This document shows positions 11,101-21,763 of a DNA stretch of 64,000 bases, one piece after another. The stretch spans positions 1,236 to 65,235 of the forward strand of contig BDIU01000243.1 in NCBI GenBank assembly GCA_002118135.1, in the 5' to 3' direction. Made by a program: the position numbers and the translations under genes. The stretch's first letter is position 1. Each line of letters begins with the position of its first letter. The DNA is from Trebouxia sp. TZW2008 (Eukaryota; Chlorophyta; Trebouxiophyceae; Trebouxiales; Trebouxiaceae). The notes under the pieces were generated by a model. It searched no databases. It was not told where the DNA came from and worked only from the letters and a program-made list of their open reading frames with translations.

Positions 11101-14100
11101 ACTCGAGGTCTGATGGCGGGGTGCCTCCCAGGTATGACGAAGGCGAGGACATGGTGCGACAACTGCAAGCCAACAAAACTGGTGTGGATGACCTTTTGAG
11201 GCAGTCAGACATTCAGCTGTTCAAGAACAGGCAGCTGAACGGGGCTGTCTTGGATAATGGGATGACTCAACCTGGTGACAATGCTGAGGAGCTAGAGGAG
11301 GATGAGGCAGAGGAGGGTGAGTCAGCAGAGGGTGAGTCAGATGAGGGTGAGTCAGAGAGCGATGTGTCTGAGTCTGATGAGGAAGAAGACGATGAGCTTG
11401 CTCATGCTGGGCCAAGCTTTTCAACAATGCCACAAGAAGTGAGAGAGGTGAGCTGGGTGCATTGTACGTGCTGTGTGCATTGCACGTGCCGTGTGCTTAC
11501 TCTTCTGTGTCTATTACAGTGTTTTGTCTTCACAACAACTGTGCTGGTAACCAAGAAACTTATCCTTACATCAAATTGTCCTTACTCCAAGACACCACTG
11601 CAGTCACAATGCAGCATCTGGTGCCTGACTGCCTTGTTTTCACAGCAAGAATGTCCTTGCATCAATTCTCCTATGAAGAGAAGCTATTGTACACGCAGTC
11701 TCAGCAGCTGCAGGAAGACTGACTGTAACATGCACTACTCCGCACATGCACTTCTGCACTGCATGCAGATTGCAGACGCTTTTTGTGTCAACCCGTGACA
11801 TCTGCCGGCTTCTCATACTCTTGGGGATGCTCCCTTTGCCAGGCTGGAGCTAGATCATGATTTTGATGAAAGACCCAGATGCTTTTTTACGTCCCATCTG
11901 CTGCTTCATTCTGCATGCACGATGGGGGGCAACAAACTGGAGGCTCTCCTCCTGGAAACCCTCTTGTGAACTACTTAAAGCTAAACTCAATTTTGTACAT
12001 ACAGGTTAGTGGAAGGCAGCGACAAAGGCGGCGAGCTGTCTTTGACACAACTGCTGCTGACATGTCCGACAGTGAAGCAGACACCGAAGAAGAGGAAGAA
12101 GCGTCTGAACAAGATGAAGAAGAAGGAGCCGCAGCAGACCTGCTGGCCAGGCGCAGCTCAGGCAGCAGCGCCGAGTCCAGCGGACTGGACTCAGATGCTG
12201 AGTCAGACAACAGCGAGGGTGAGTTACAGCATAGTCATCTGCAACCAGATTGGACACTGTTGCCATCAATTGTGGCCAAGCGCTGTCTGTGCTGTGCTGT
12301 GCTGTGCTGTGCTGTGCTGCGCTGTGCTGCGCTGCGCTGTGCTGGGCTGCGCTGCGCTGTGCTGGGCTGCGCTGTGCTGTGCTGTGCTGTGCTGTGCGTG
12401 CTGTGCTGTGCTGTGCTGTGCTGCTTCAGTTGTCAACATTGTCTACATCTGTTGCATGTCAAAATTTCTGCCCTGTTGTCATCACCCAAGATTGGCTGGC
12501 ACAGTGCCACCAGTCATGATGACCAATGACTCATGCTTAGTCGTGGTGCATTAGTCATAGCGTGATCTTGGTCACGCTCTGTAGGGCTTGGGCTGGCAGC
12601 CAGATGGAAAGCCAAGATGAAGAAGAACGCAGCTGCATTGTTTTGCCGCCGCAGCGCAGACATGCAGAGCCTGGTGTATGGCACTTCAGCTCTTGACATC
12701 AGTCGAGGCAAAAATGCTCAGCAGGTTTGAAAGCACTCTCAGCTGTTTTTACTGAGGTCACATATTCAATGACGAGGATCTGGCATGCAGCTTGTTTGCA
12801 GTGTTTGATGTCAGATCTCATAAATGGTAGCACATCGCCAGTCTAGATGCGCAAATTGATCGTGCGCCATACTTGCAGTCTTGACCTTTCTCATTTGCGC
12901 GTTTGGCTGATCTTGATCAATGGGAGTCTTTGATGTGCGACATGTAAGTTGACTTCATGTATCTGCTTCGGTATGGACCATTACTCCTGTATGTATGCAC
13001 TTGACACATCGTATTTGCATATCACATATGCAAAATCATGGTCAGACACCTGATTGGGTAGACGAGTGCATCAACTCTGCTGTGGGTGTTGGTCGTAGAG
13101 CAAATTGTGGAAGTGTCCTGTTGCTGCAGACAAAACCAGCTTTCAATCCAGCTGATAGCGATGAAGATGATGAAGGGGACTTGTTTGCCAAGCCAAAGGG
13201 TTCTGCCATAGAGGCAGATGCCAGCAACCCTGACGCTGTAGATGCCCCAGACAGCTCTAGGGTTCCCCTGGATGACTCACTGTTGCTCAAATGGTCTGAG
13301 TCAGGAGCTGCACAGAAGCTCAGGAATCGATTTGTCACTGGTGCGCTGACTCACAATGCACTGCTAGACTGCATCTGTTTCAAAAAACCCTTGCATTTGA
13401 GCTTGCTGCATGGCTGAGGTATACAGCGTCATTCTTCCTCTCGAGCTTGCAGCCTGACTGCCAACACCCAACAGGCTGTGTTGCAATTGTAATCTCTGCT
13501 GCACAACTATCTGGAGCCCTATGTATCGCGTGCCATGGGCATGCATGGACTCAGCACATTTGTGCAACTTTTGGTTGAGTCTTGTATTGTGAGTCAATGA
13601 CATGCTGCATGACTGTTTTTGTGAAAGACTGAGATGCGGCATATCTGTCGGAGCCCTGTGTATCAGCTGTCAGCAGCTGTTGCATGCATGGACTGAGCCT
13701 GTTTGTGCAATTTCATTTTTCATCAAGTATCTTTTTGTGAAAGACTGAGATGCGGCATATCTGTCGGAGCCCTGTGTATCAGCAGCCAGCAGCCGGTGTT
13801 GTGTATGTTGATGTTGCTCAGCATGTTCTTGGAGTTAAGTCTAAGCCTCTCGTTACAGGTGATTGGGATGTTGCTGGCAAGAGGGATTCTGCACGTCCTG
13901 GTGAAGAAGAAGATGCTGCAGACTCAGATGGTGGTGGCTTTGGGGACTTTGAGGATATAGAAACAGGTGAGTCAGAGCTGTTCAAAAGTTGATCTCAGCT
14001 GTCCTGTAACATTTGTGCCATGAAGACAAGCCACCGAGAACTCCTGCTGTAACTGCTGTAGTGCTGGTCACGCATCACTTAATGCACATGTCACATGGTG

Positions 14101-17100
14101 GATTGCGTCAAATCCAATTCACTCAAGAGCTTTTGTGTGACAGTCAAAAGTGCTGCTGTACTAGCAATGGGCTTCAGCAGGTTTGATCAGAATGCATTGC
14201 AAATCACCAAAGACATTGGCTGTGAATCCACACCTGAGCAGGTTACGTTCAAGCTTCTCTTGGGGTGCGTATGAAGTTGACGGCGCATCTTGGCCGTCGC
14301 TTCCCTGGCTCTCTATGAAAGCACTCTGCTGCCAAAGTTGAGACCAGAGGTTGACGTCATGCAACATTCACCTTTTTGTCAGTGCTGTAGGGCAGAAGTT
14401 TGGGGCAGATGGTGACCAGACCACAGAGACTGCCCTGAAGGCCATCAAAGATGCTGAAGCAGAAGAGGCACGGCAGCGTCTGGCAGACAAGGCCGCCAAG
14501 AAAGCTGCTTTCAATGCAGAATATGATGTTGGTATGCACCTCACCGCTTTTCTGGCCATGCATTTTCGTCACAGTCCCTAGCGCAATAACCAACACATGC
14601 TGCCTCTCAGGACGCTGTCTTGACATCACCAGAAAGCTGCCTTCCATGCAGAATATGACGTTAGTATGCTTCTCTTCTGCTGAGCTGCTTCTGCTTGTCA
14701 AGACATTCATTATGATGTCTAACAAGCAGTGTCTTGATGCTGGAGTACTGCCAGTTGTCAACCTTTTTGTGCCTCCTCCAAGCACGATGAGGGGCATTTT
14801 GCAATGACAAAGTATGCTGTAGCCTTCTGAGCTGATTCTATAGATTTTTGCAACAAGTGCTGCTGGAATGCCGTGTACACTGTGTTTCACACAAAAATTT
14901 CGAAATAGGAGTGCTGTCTCAGCGCTGCTTGAACACTGTGTCTGCTCTGTGTCAAGCATTGCATGTGTCCTCAATGGTCTGCTAGATACATTGCATAAAG
15001 CGCCGCTGCCATGCCGCCATGAGGCCTTTGTCAAGCTAACATTCCAATTTGCTGTCAAGTCTGGGTCTTGAGGTGACAACTGCATCTGGGTGTGCTTGCA
15101 CAGTCGGTGATTCTTTTGCCATAATTTTCTTGTTTCAATCTGGATTGTGGTGCAATAGCTTGAATTCCTCTCTGGACTTGCAGGTGGCAGGAAAGGTGTC
15201 AAAGATGGCAAAGGTGGCAAGAGGAAGAAGAAGGCTGGTGAAGAAGCAGAAGAAGAGGAAGGCGACACGTACTATGACGCCATGAAGAAAGACATGGGTG
15301 ACCGGGCTGCCAGAACTAAGGTAGGCTCAGATCTACTTTTCCTTTCAGTCTTCATCACTTCACTGATGGATCCACATTGTTACTGCTGCTGTGTCCAAGA
15401 TTCAGTTTTAGCACCGTCATACCAGACCTTGCATTTCAACAGCGTTCTTACGGTGTCAGAACTAAGGTAGGCTCACGTGTAGCATACTTTGAGCCAGCTG
15501 CCTGAGCTATCTTGTGTTCTTTTCCTTGCCATAAGGATCTTTTGGTCTCAGTTTTTTACTTAAATATTTTTATTTATTTGAGCTCAAGCTCCATGTATGC
15601 CTGATGAGTGGCTTTGTCTTGTTCTGGCCACATTAGCAGTCAAAACACAAGGCAGGAAAAGTTTTGATTTTCGTGTATGTTGCACTAAATAAAAGATTTC
15701 TGCCACAGGCTGTCATGGATGCGCTTGATGAAGAGCAACGGGTGACCATGGAGGGATTCCGGCCAGGCACTTACCTAAGGCTCAGGTTCACAGGCGTTCC
15801 CTGTGAGCTGATGCAGCATTTTGACCCCCGCCAACCCCTACTGGTTGGGGGGGTACCCGCCTCAGAAGAAGGGGTGGGGTTCATGCAGCTGAGGTTCAAG
15901 CGGCATCGATGGTTCCCCAAGATCCTCAAGACTCGAGACCCTTTGGTCTTCTCCATAGGTAAGCTTCCTTTTACAGATAACACTACATTCAGGTCAACAC
16001 AAGCAATTTGTTTATATATGGTTGTTGAAGCTAGAGCTGCATTTGCAAAGCATCAGTAATACATGAAATTCTACAGTGAACAGCCACTTGTCGCAAAGAT
16101 CAGCCATCAGCAAGCGACAGTCCCTGCCCTATGGTACAGGGTAATGGCAATTTCCCATTTTCCCAGCCAGGGTACAGGGTAATGGCAATTCAGCCTACGC
16201 CAGTGTACGCTACAGCAAGGTCAGCTCGCTCAAAAGTCAGCCATCAAGAGCCACTGCTTGTCCACCCACTAACCTTTCTCCCCCTGTTGTGTGGTGGAGA
16301 CAGGTTCAATCCATACCAGTGTATGCCACCAAAGACGCCAATGGGCATTGCCGCATGCTCGACTCCATTTCAGATATTATGCCACATGTAGAAAACCTCA
16401 GCCACTAGCAACTAATATTGCATTAACAATGGTGCAGGTTGGACGCGGTGTCAGTCTATACCAGTGTACGCTACAGAAGACGCCAATGGGCGCCACCGCA
16501 TGCTCGAGTACACTCCAAAGCACATGCTTGCAGCAATAAGAGCTATCTTAGTCGTGCAGATTGGAGTTGCCATGGCAGCACATCCCGTCTAACTTGACGC
16601 CAGTCACTCACGTAAGTCTACACTGTAGCAATGACTCGGTCTTTCTGCCTGTGCAGGTTGGAGGCGATTTCAGTCCATTCCCGTGTATGCTACTGAGGAT
16701 GCAAATGGACGCCATCGCATGCTGAAGTACACCCCGGAGCACATGCATTGCCTGGCGACGATCTACGGTGCCAACGCTCCTCCCAACACAGGAGTGCTTG
16801 CTATACAGACCAGCACAGCCAATCAGCAGGTCAGAAAGGTTTTGTTTGAAGCAAAATGTCATATCAGCGCTTCCTGTTGTCATCACTACTGAGATGCTTT
16901 GTCACTTGTTGTTGGCCACAGCAAAACATACACTGCCTGGCCACAATGTACAGCGGCGACGCTCCTTCCAACACAGGAGTGCTGGCCATACAGACCAGCA
17001 CAGCCAATCAACAGGTCAGAATGTGTTGCAATTGAGGCATCTCGTCTTTCTTTCCAACCCACGGTGTCAAGCAATGCACAACATACACTGCCTGGCCACT

Positions 17101-20100
17101 ATCTACGGTGCTGTTGCTCCTCCCAACACAGGAGTGCTTGCTATCCAAACTAGCACAGCCAAGCAACAGGTCAGGCCTTGCTACTAGAGTAACTGATCAG
17201 CGCTCCCTTTGCCTGGGTTGCCGTGTTGGTGCGCACTTGCTCAGTCTCCATTGCTGGTGCCTCTAACAGAATCAACTCAATGTCTGCCTGCATCTACAAC
17301 GTATGGATGCAATCAGGGTGGTCCTGAATCACAGACCATGATTCTCAAGGAACTTATCAACACCAAACATGCCAAAAGGCTGACACCACTCTGCAACAGC
17401 AATGGCTGTATTGTTTGTAGCTTCAAATGTACGCTTGAATGACTACCTGCCTGCAGTCATGGCGCAGCAATGTAACTAGCGTGATTTTGGAATCGCGATG
17501 CGCCCGTGCGTAGCTAAAGCTTTTGCTGTTTTTGGTCAATATCCCAAACTAAACTGACACTTTGTCTGTGTGTAGTCATGGCACATCAGTACAACTAGTC
17601 AAGTCCTGACCCTGGATGCAATTGTGTATACAATGTCAAGTTGAAGAGGTTTGTATCTTTAGCGTATTACTAGCAGGCAACTGACACCTTGTCTCTATGC
17701 AGTCATGGCGTATCAGTGCAACTGGTGTGGTCTTGAACCTGGATGCCTCTGTACGTATCATGAAGAAGCTGAAGCTGAAGGGGACACCCTTCAAGGTGCA
17801 CAAGCACACCGCTTTCATCGGCGGCATGTTCAACAGCCAACTGGAGGTGTCCAAGTTTGAAGGGGCCAGCATCCGTACGGTTTCAGGCATCAGAGGCATT
17901 GTCAAGAAGGTGATTTTTGCTGTATTGCTATCTGTCTGTCTGTGCGTGTGGCTGTGCGTGTGACTGTCCGCCTGCTTGTCTGTCTCTGCACTTGATTGTG
18001 CATTCAACTGTCTGTGTGCGAGTGAGTGTCGGTCTATGCCTGCCTGCATGCCTGCCTGCTGATTTCTGTTGGTCTGTCTGTCTCTCTGCCTATTCCTCTG
18101 TTTTTCCTGCCCATCAAGATGTCTGTCCGTCTCTCTGCCTGCCTGCCTGCCTGCCTGCCTGCTGGTGAACATTGTGACAGAGCATTGTGTCTGCAGATTC
18201 CATTCCTTTCAGTACTTGCTCATTGATTACCAGGACTGAACTCCTTTCCATTCTGCTCCAAAATCAATGTGTACACAATTTCAGCCCTTTTTGTGCTTTT
18301 GCAGGCTCTAAGGCCCGGCGTGCAAAACAGCCAAGATGGCTCTTTCAGGGCAACCTTTGAGGACAAGCCCTTGATGAGTGACATCATCTTCCTCAGAGCT
18401 TGGATTGGGGTTGACCTGCCCAAGTTTTACAACCCCGTGACCAATCTGCTGGCACCAGCTGTCAAGCCTGCAGCCCGACAAATTAAACCTGGTCACATGC
18501 CGTCAGAGGTCAGTCACATGCTGTGTCTTATGTCAGGGTGCAGATCGTATGCATATTGGTGCTATCTATGTACAGTTATCTTACAACAAGTGGCATACTG
18601 AATGTTCATTTTTCGCTCACGTCATACTTTGTCATGTTTCTGCCTGGTGACAGCCTGCGTCGACCTTGGTTGCTTTGTCTGGACTACACACTACGATGAT
18701 GCAAAGGCAGGCTGAGCCGTTTTGCAATACTGGCGGTGCTTGTTGCAGGATCCAAGCGCAATAGCGTCAGGAGCAACAGATGCAAATGCCATAGCCCTAG
18801 GCAACCCTACCAGCACCTCACATCCCGTAGCCTTCACACCAGCGGCAACCTTCCAAGGAGCGAGACAGGGGCAGGTCTTCAAGGCAGGCCCCCAGGGCAC
18901 TGGGTACTACTCAGATCAGGGCTTCGCCAGCTCATCGGCACAGACTCCTGCTGTTGTAGCTTCCACTGGTGAGCAGCAAACACCGCACATGTGTGTTTGT
19001 TACAAACTGTTGCTGCTGTTCAGTACATACAATACAGCTTTACAAAGTATGCACCTGCAGCATGGTTAATGCTCAAGAGTCTTGCTTCCCCAGCAGCTAC
19101 TCTTGCAGAAACATTCATAGCATTGATAGGCTGCGTACGCAGCAGCTATGGGTGCACAACATGCTGCAGCCAAACTCTAAACCAAGCCCTAAGCTGAGCG
19201 CTAACCCATACTTGCCCTGCAGGCGCCGTCAAAGCTGGTGAGGCAAAGGACGGCTGGACAGGGATGCGCACAGTCGCACAGCTCAGACGGGAACTTGGGG
19301 TGGGACCTCCCCGTGATTCAGATTCCCTGTACAAGCAGATTGAGCGGGGCCCTAGGAAATTCAATCCGCTTAAGATTCCCAAAAACCTACAGGCTCAGCT
19401 GCCCTTCAAGAGCAAGGTCATGAATTTCCCAAAACGGCGGCGGGAAACTTTGGAGCAGAAGCGGGCTGTGAAAGTACGGGAACCTGGGGAGAAGCGGGCC
19501 GATGCTTTGGTGCATGCTTTGAACGCCATTCGAAATGCCAAGACTCAGAAACGGCGGGAACAGCAGACCAGACGCAGAGAGGTAGGATGCACAATTTGCA
19601 CACCCACACACAGTTGTCTCTGAAAGTTTTTGCAGTGGAATTGTGTGCACTTGATGACTTCGCTGTAGAGTCAGTTTTGTTCAAGATTGGGAGAGACATG
19701 AATCTCATTGGTCAGAGGCGTTTGCTGGACCAGAAGCTGAATCCGTCGCAACGTCTATGTTCAGAACCTCTTGTCGCAGTCAGATGTGGTTCACAAAACA
19801 GTGTCTGAGTCCTGTACCTCAGAACCTGATGTTGCAATCACATGCAAACAAAAGGGCAGACCATGCCTCTGATCCTGAGACATACACCAGCTGCCCCTTG
19901 CCAAATGCCATATGCATACCACATACTGTATGCTGATGTGCGCATCATCATGTCATGGCTTTGAGAGGTATTTGACAGCTCACTGAGACACTTTGGAACA
20001 GCGGATGAGGTCTCAGGGAACCACTTGCAAGTGCCGAGAGATTTTGTATGCCTTTCCAGTGTCTATTTGAGCTGTTGATCGTCACACAAAGCCAAAGGCG

Positions 20101-20633
20101 TGGCGCTGTCACGCACAAACCCACATGGTCTAGACAACACTGCTGTTAACACATGCTGAGGAGGCACCATTGCACTGGTTTGGCAGCTACATTACCCAGC
20201 CAACAGTCACCCCAAAAACAATTCCAGCAACACCACAGGGAGACTCCATACGCCGTCTCAAAGTGTCTTTCTGAGCTGTCAATCATCACCCAATGCCAAG
20301 TTCTGCTCCTACATCATTAGTGTGTTGGTTTGGGCATGTTTGTTGATTTTCAAGGCAACTGCGCACCAGCTGCATAGGGTTGCTAGACACATTCACTTGT
20401 GCATCCAGGCCAAGGAGTCTGACAAGTCACATCTGGCACCCTGCCCTGATTTGCCACTTCTCAGGATTGGTTGATTGATCAGATCCTGTCTGCTGCAGGA
20501 GCGGAAGAAGAAGTTGGCAGACGAGGAAGCTTGGAAGATGCAGTACAATAAAGAGGAGCGGAAGAAGAGATACAGGGACCAGGGCAAGGCCGAGGCCCTT
20601 GCGCAAAAGCGTCAAAAGCAAGACACCTCATGA
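5125..20633 (+). CDS. BMS1: Ribosome biogenesis GTPase BMS1, 21 exons
   Basis: BMS1 is the nucleolar GTPase that, with Rcl1, matures the small-subunit processome. Exons: 5125-5347, 6446-6642, 6886-6996, 7356-7476, 7833-7981, 8465-8596, 9212-9373, 11094-11447, 12005-12218, 12585-12724, 13130-13340, 13859-13966, 14391-14531, 15184-15320, 15709-15958, 16657-16829, 17703-17909, 18305-18508, 18749-18968, 19223-19581, 20499-20633. All phases agree (3948 nt, 1315 aa; human BMS1 is about 1280). A Lys-rich N-terminus with KNPKAF-like ARNPKAFVF is followed by P-loop GPPGVGKTT (residues 94-102), [10 protein letters not shown], and a G4 variant THLD (189-192) typical of this family. An acidic linker spans about 420-550. 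The conserved C-terminal half holds [39 protein letters not shown] and FYNPVTN, and the tail is basic. Many introns hold degenerate exon copies, listed separately. The start is the first ATG before the conserved N-terminus. Confidence 0.94.
5382..5560 (+). repeat. Dispersed TGTCCTTAC element, copy 1
   Basis: Lies in the first BMS1 intron. It contains, in order, TGTCCTTACTC, CCACTGCAGTC, CATTGTCCTTACAC, GAGAATGTCCTTACATC and AGAAGTTACTGTGTAC. The same ordered blocks recur near 11520, 45590 and 46120, always within introns. It looks like a short non-autonomous dispersed element; no coding capacity or clear terminal repeats were seen. Confidence 0.6.
5913..6390 (+). repeat. Three decoy copies of BMS1 exon 2
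   Basis: Copies of the P-loop exon start after GCAG at 5913, 6090 and 6271; the intact exon starts at 6446. The spacings are 177, 181 and 175 bp. Copy 1 carries an in-frame TAG in the P-loop region. Copy 2 still reads GPPGVGKTT and continues to about position 6230, but loses the last third of the exon and its donor site. Copy 3 has substitutions in the P-loop and a one-base insertion. Each copy keeps a TGCAG-type 3' splice site. They could act as decoy acceptors; only the last copy has a usable donor. Confidence 0.85.
8293..8740 (+). repeat. Decoy copies of BMS1 exon 6
   Basis: The intact exon 6 (8465-8596) is flanked by a copy starting at 8293 and another at about 8648 (spacings 172 and 183 bp). 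The first keeps its GCAG acceptor but carries an extra C that shifts the frame after QQKP. The second lost the AG and stops matching after about 70 bp. The protein-level hallmark in all three is [10 protein letters not shown]. Confidence 0.8.
8911..9150 (+). repeat. Two decoy copies of BMS1 exon 7
   Basis: Truncated copies of the start of exon 7 begin at 8911 and 9074; the intact exon begins at 9212 (spacings 163 and 138 bp). Both keep the VEEV-type beginning and the C/T-rich LPSMQKK segment over roughly 65 bp and then diverge. The second still has a CAG acceptor; the first has CAA and should be inert. Confidence 0.78.
10771..10830 (+). repeat. Decoy copy of BMS1 exon 8 start
   Basis: GTATGTGCAG followed by about 50 bp matching the start of exon 8 ([12 protein letters not shown] QHSRSDGGV). 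It lies 323 bp upstream of the intact exon start at 11094 and loses similarity soon after. It keeps a plausible acceptor. Confidence 0.75.
11520..11712 (+). repeat. Dispersed TGTCCTTAC element, copy 2
   Basis: In the BMS1 intron after exon 8. Shares with the other three copies the ordered blocks TTGTCCTTACTCC, CACCACTGCAGTCAC, CAAGAATGTCCTTGCATCA and GAGAAGCTATTGTAC. It starts near a GGTAACCAAGA box also present in copy 4. Confidence 0.6.
12285..12425 (+). repeat. TGCTG microsatellite in BMS1 intron
   Basis: About 140 bp of pentanucleotide repeat, mostly GTGCT/GCTGT with C variants, inside the intron between BMS1 exons 9 and 10. All three forward frames are open through it, giving spurious Cys/Ala/Leu-rich reading frames that are not genes. 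Confidence 0.9.
13500..13800 (+). repeat. Intronic tandem repeat of about 116 bp
   Basis: The stretch beginning GTGAAAGACTGAGATGCGG is present at 13621 and again at 13737 with very few changes, including the TCGGAGCCCTGTGTATCAG part. A more divergent earlier unit starts near 13500. It sits in the BMS1 intron upstream of exon 12 and does not match a recognised exon. Confidence 0.75.
14633..14668 (+). repeat. Donor-side copy of BMS1 exon 13 end
   Basis: About 36 bp matching the end of exon 13 ([10 protein letters not shown]) plus the bases after its donor site recur 132 bp downstream of the original at 14501. The donor G has changed (GTTAGTATGC instead of GTTGGTATGC). This is an example of the donor-side class of copies, lying 3' of the exon. 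Confidence 0.7.
15457..15477 (+). repeat. Donor-side copy of BMS1 exon 14 end
   Basis: CAGAACTAAGGTAGGCTCA, the last ten bases of exon 14 with its donor and intron start, occurs at 15311 and again at 15457 (146 bp). It is short but nearly exact over 19 bases, so it supplies a second candidate donor. Confidence 0.65.
16187..16550 (+). repeat. Acceptor-side decoys of BMS1 exon 16
   Basis: Copies of the exon 16 beginning ([12 protein letters not shown], then ANGRHRML) are seen near 16292 and at 16438, with a shorter trace near 16187. The intact exon starts at 16657. The 16438 copy keeps GGTGCAG and matches for about 95 bp before breaking off. Frame and key residues are disturbed in all copies. 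Confidence 0.8.
16926..17170 (+). repeat. Donor-side copies of BMS1 exon 16 end
   Basis: The second half of exon 16, from HCLATIYG through QTSTANQQ with the following GTCAG donor, recurs at 16926 and 17081 (the original segment starts at 16741; spacings 185 and 155 bp). Both copies keep a CAACAGGTCAG donor context. They lie 3' of the intact exon and lack an exon beginning. Confidence 0.85.
17453..17635 (+). repeat. Two decoy copies of BMS1 exon 17 start
   Basis: Copies of the exon 17 beginning follow GCAG at 17457 and GTAG at 17576; the intact exon starts at 17703 (spacings 119 and 127 bp). Similarity covers the first 45-60 bp ([11 protein letters not shown]) and then ends. Both keep AG acceptors and both have an early in-frame TAG or TAA. 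Confidence 0.8.
17925..18166 (+). repeat. CTGT/CTGC tetranucleotide repeat in intron
   Basis: Interrupted (CTGT)n and (CTGC)n runs directly after BMS1 exon 17, densest at 17928-17945, 18073-18085 and 18118-18164. A low-complexity intronic repeat. Confidence 0.85.
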
Positions 20634-21763
20634 TTTTGCTGTCACGCTTCAAACTTGACCCAAGTGGTCAGACAAGTTGAAGGCGGCCATTATTAGGAAA
20701 TGAACTGACAATAGAGCCCTTGAATGAATTTGAGCAGCAGAAATGATCTACGCCAGTGAGGACTTCGTTATGATTGTGTACAGCCTGTTGAGTTTGAAAA
20801 TATGAAGACTGCGTGGTATGTTGGATGGTCTAGAATACTGCTGCATGAGTATGCAAATGCTTCCGATCTGACAGGCAGCTGCCAGCAGGAAATCATAGCT
20901 TTCGGTGGCCTGCATTGGCGTTTTCGAAGTTTGACGTGTTCGAATTTGGCTAAGAGCAGTTTGTGTCCGCAACATGAAATGACTGTTCAACGGTTGCTGC
21001 ATCGCCACAGCTGCGCCGACTTGCCCTGCTGGACTGCGTGTATGGCGTTGTCATGTACAAGCTAATGGCTTGCAAGTGCCATTGGTACTACGCTGCCATA
21101 TATCACAACAGGTGATTGCTCAGTGACAGCTTTGGAAAGCCTCAGAGATCGCTTGGACAATGCACCCTGTCAATGCCAGCAGATGATTACAAACGAACGT
21201 TTCAGGCGTACAGACCTGAGAAGCAGGTAGTCACGCTGAAAGTCTAGGCAAACTGAACAGGCGGCCGGTCACACCTGCAGATGTAGAGCTGGCAAAATTC
21301 CACCAAAATGAAGAAATGCACCGCTAGCCAAAATTCTACATAAAGACACAAGCCAAAGCAGCTATAGCAGAAAGCAAAGGCAGCTACGACAAACACTAAC
21401 ATAATATAATCTATAGCTAAGTCTGCAAAAGGCCCTGCTAATGCAAGCTCAGCTAATGAGCCACCAATCCAATTGTCGTCATGAAATGCTGCAATGACCA
21501 CAACATACACAACAGCTATTTGATCTAAAGCTACAACAGGCTGAAAGCATATTGTTAAACTACAAAAGGCTGAGCTGAACTCTGTTCAGAATTGTCCAGC
21601 ATATGCATCAGCTCAGATGTGATTGTTGTCGCAAATGCTCTCCTGCTCAAATGACCTCGAGTCTCAAAGCACACACTACCACAGGCTGAGCTGGTGAGCT
21701 ATCAAGTGTGGTGGTGATGACGGTCTGAGAGCACACACTACCACAGGCTGAGCTAGTGAACTA
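20634..21763. other. Tail-to-tail intergenic of BMS1 and TSUP gene
   Basis: Holds the 3' UTRs of BMS1 (+) and the TSUP gene (-). A direct duplication of about 62 bp (units from about 21670 and 21732, containing CACACTACCACAGGCTGAG) overlaps the end of the TSUP coding region. A hydrophobic open frame at 21244-21510 (-) lies beyond the TSUP stop, has no ATG start, and is not called as a gene. Confidence 0.5.

Noticed and set aside
12009..12554. Long Cys/Ala/Leu-rich open frames across the TGCTG repeat
   Set aside because: All forward frames are open only because a pentanucleotide repeat lacks stops. The region lies between well-supported BMS1 exons 9 and 10.
21244..21510. Hydrophobic minus-strand open frame after the TSUP gene
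   Set aside because: It looks membrane-like but lacks an ATG, lies beyond the stop of a complete TSUP model, and has no TSUP motif.
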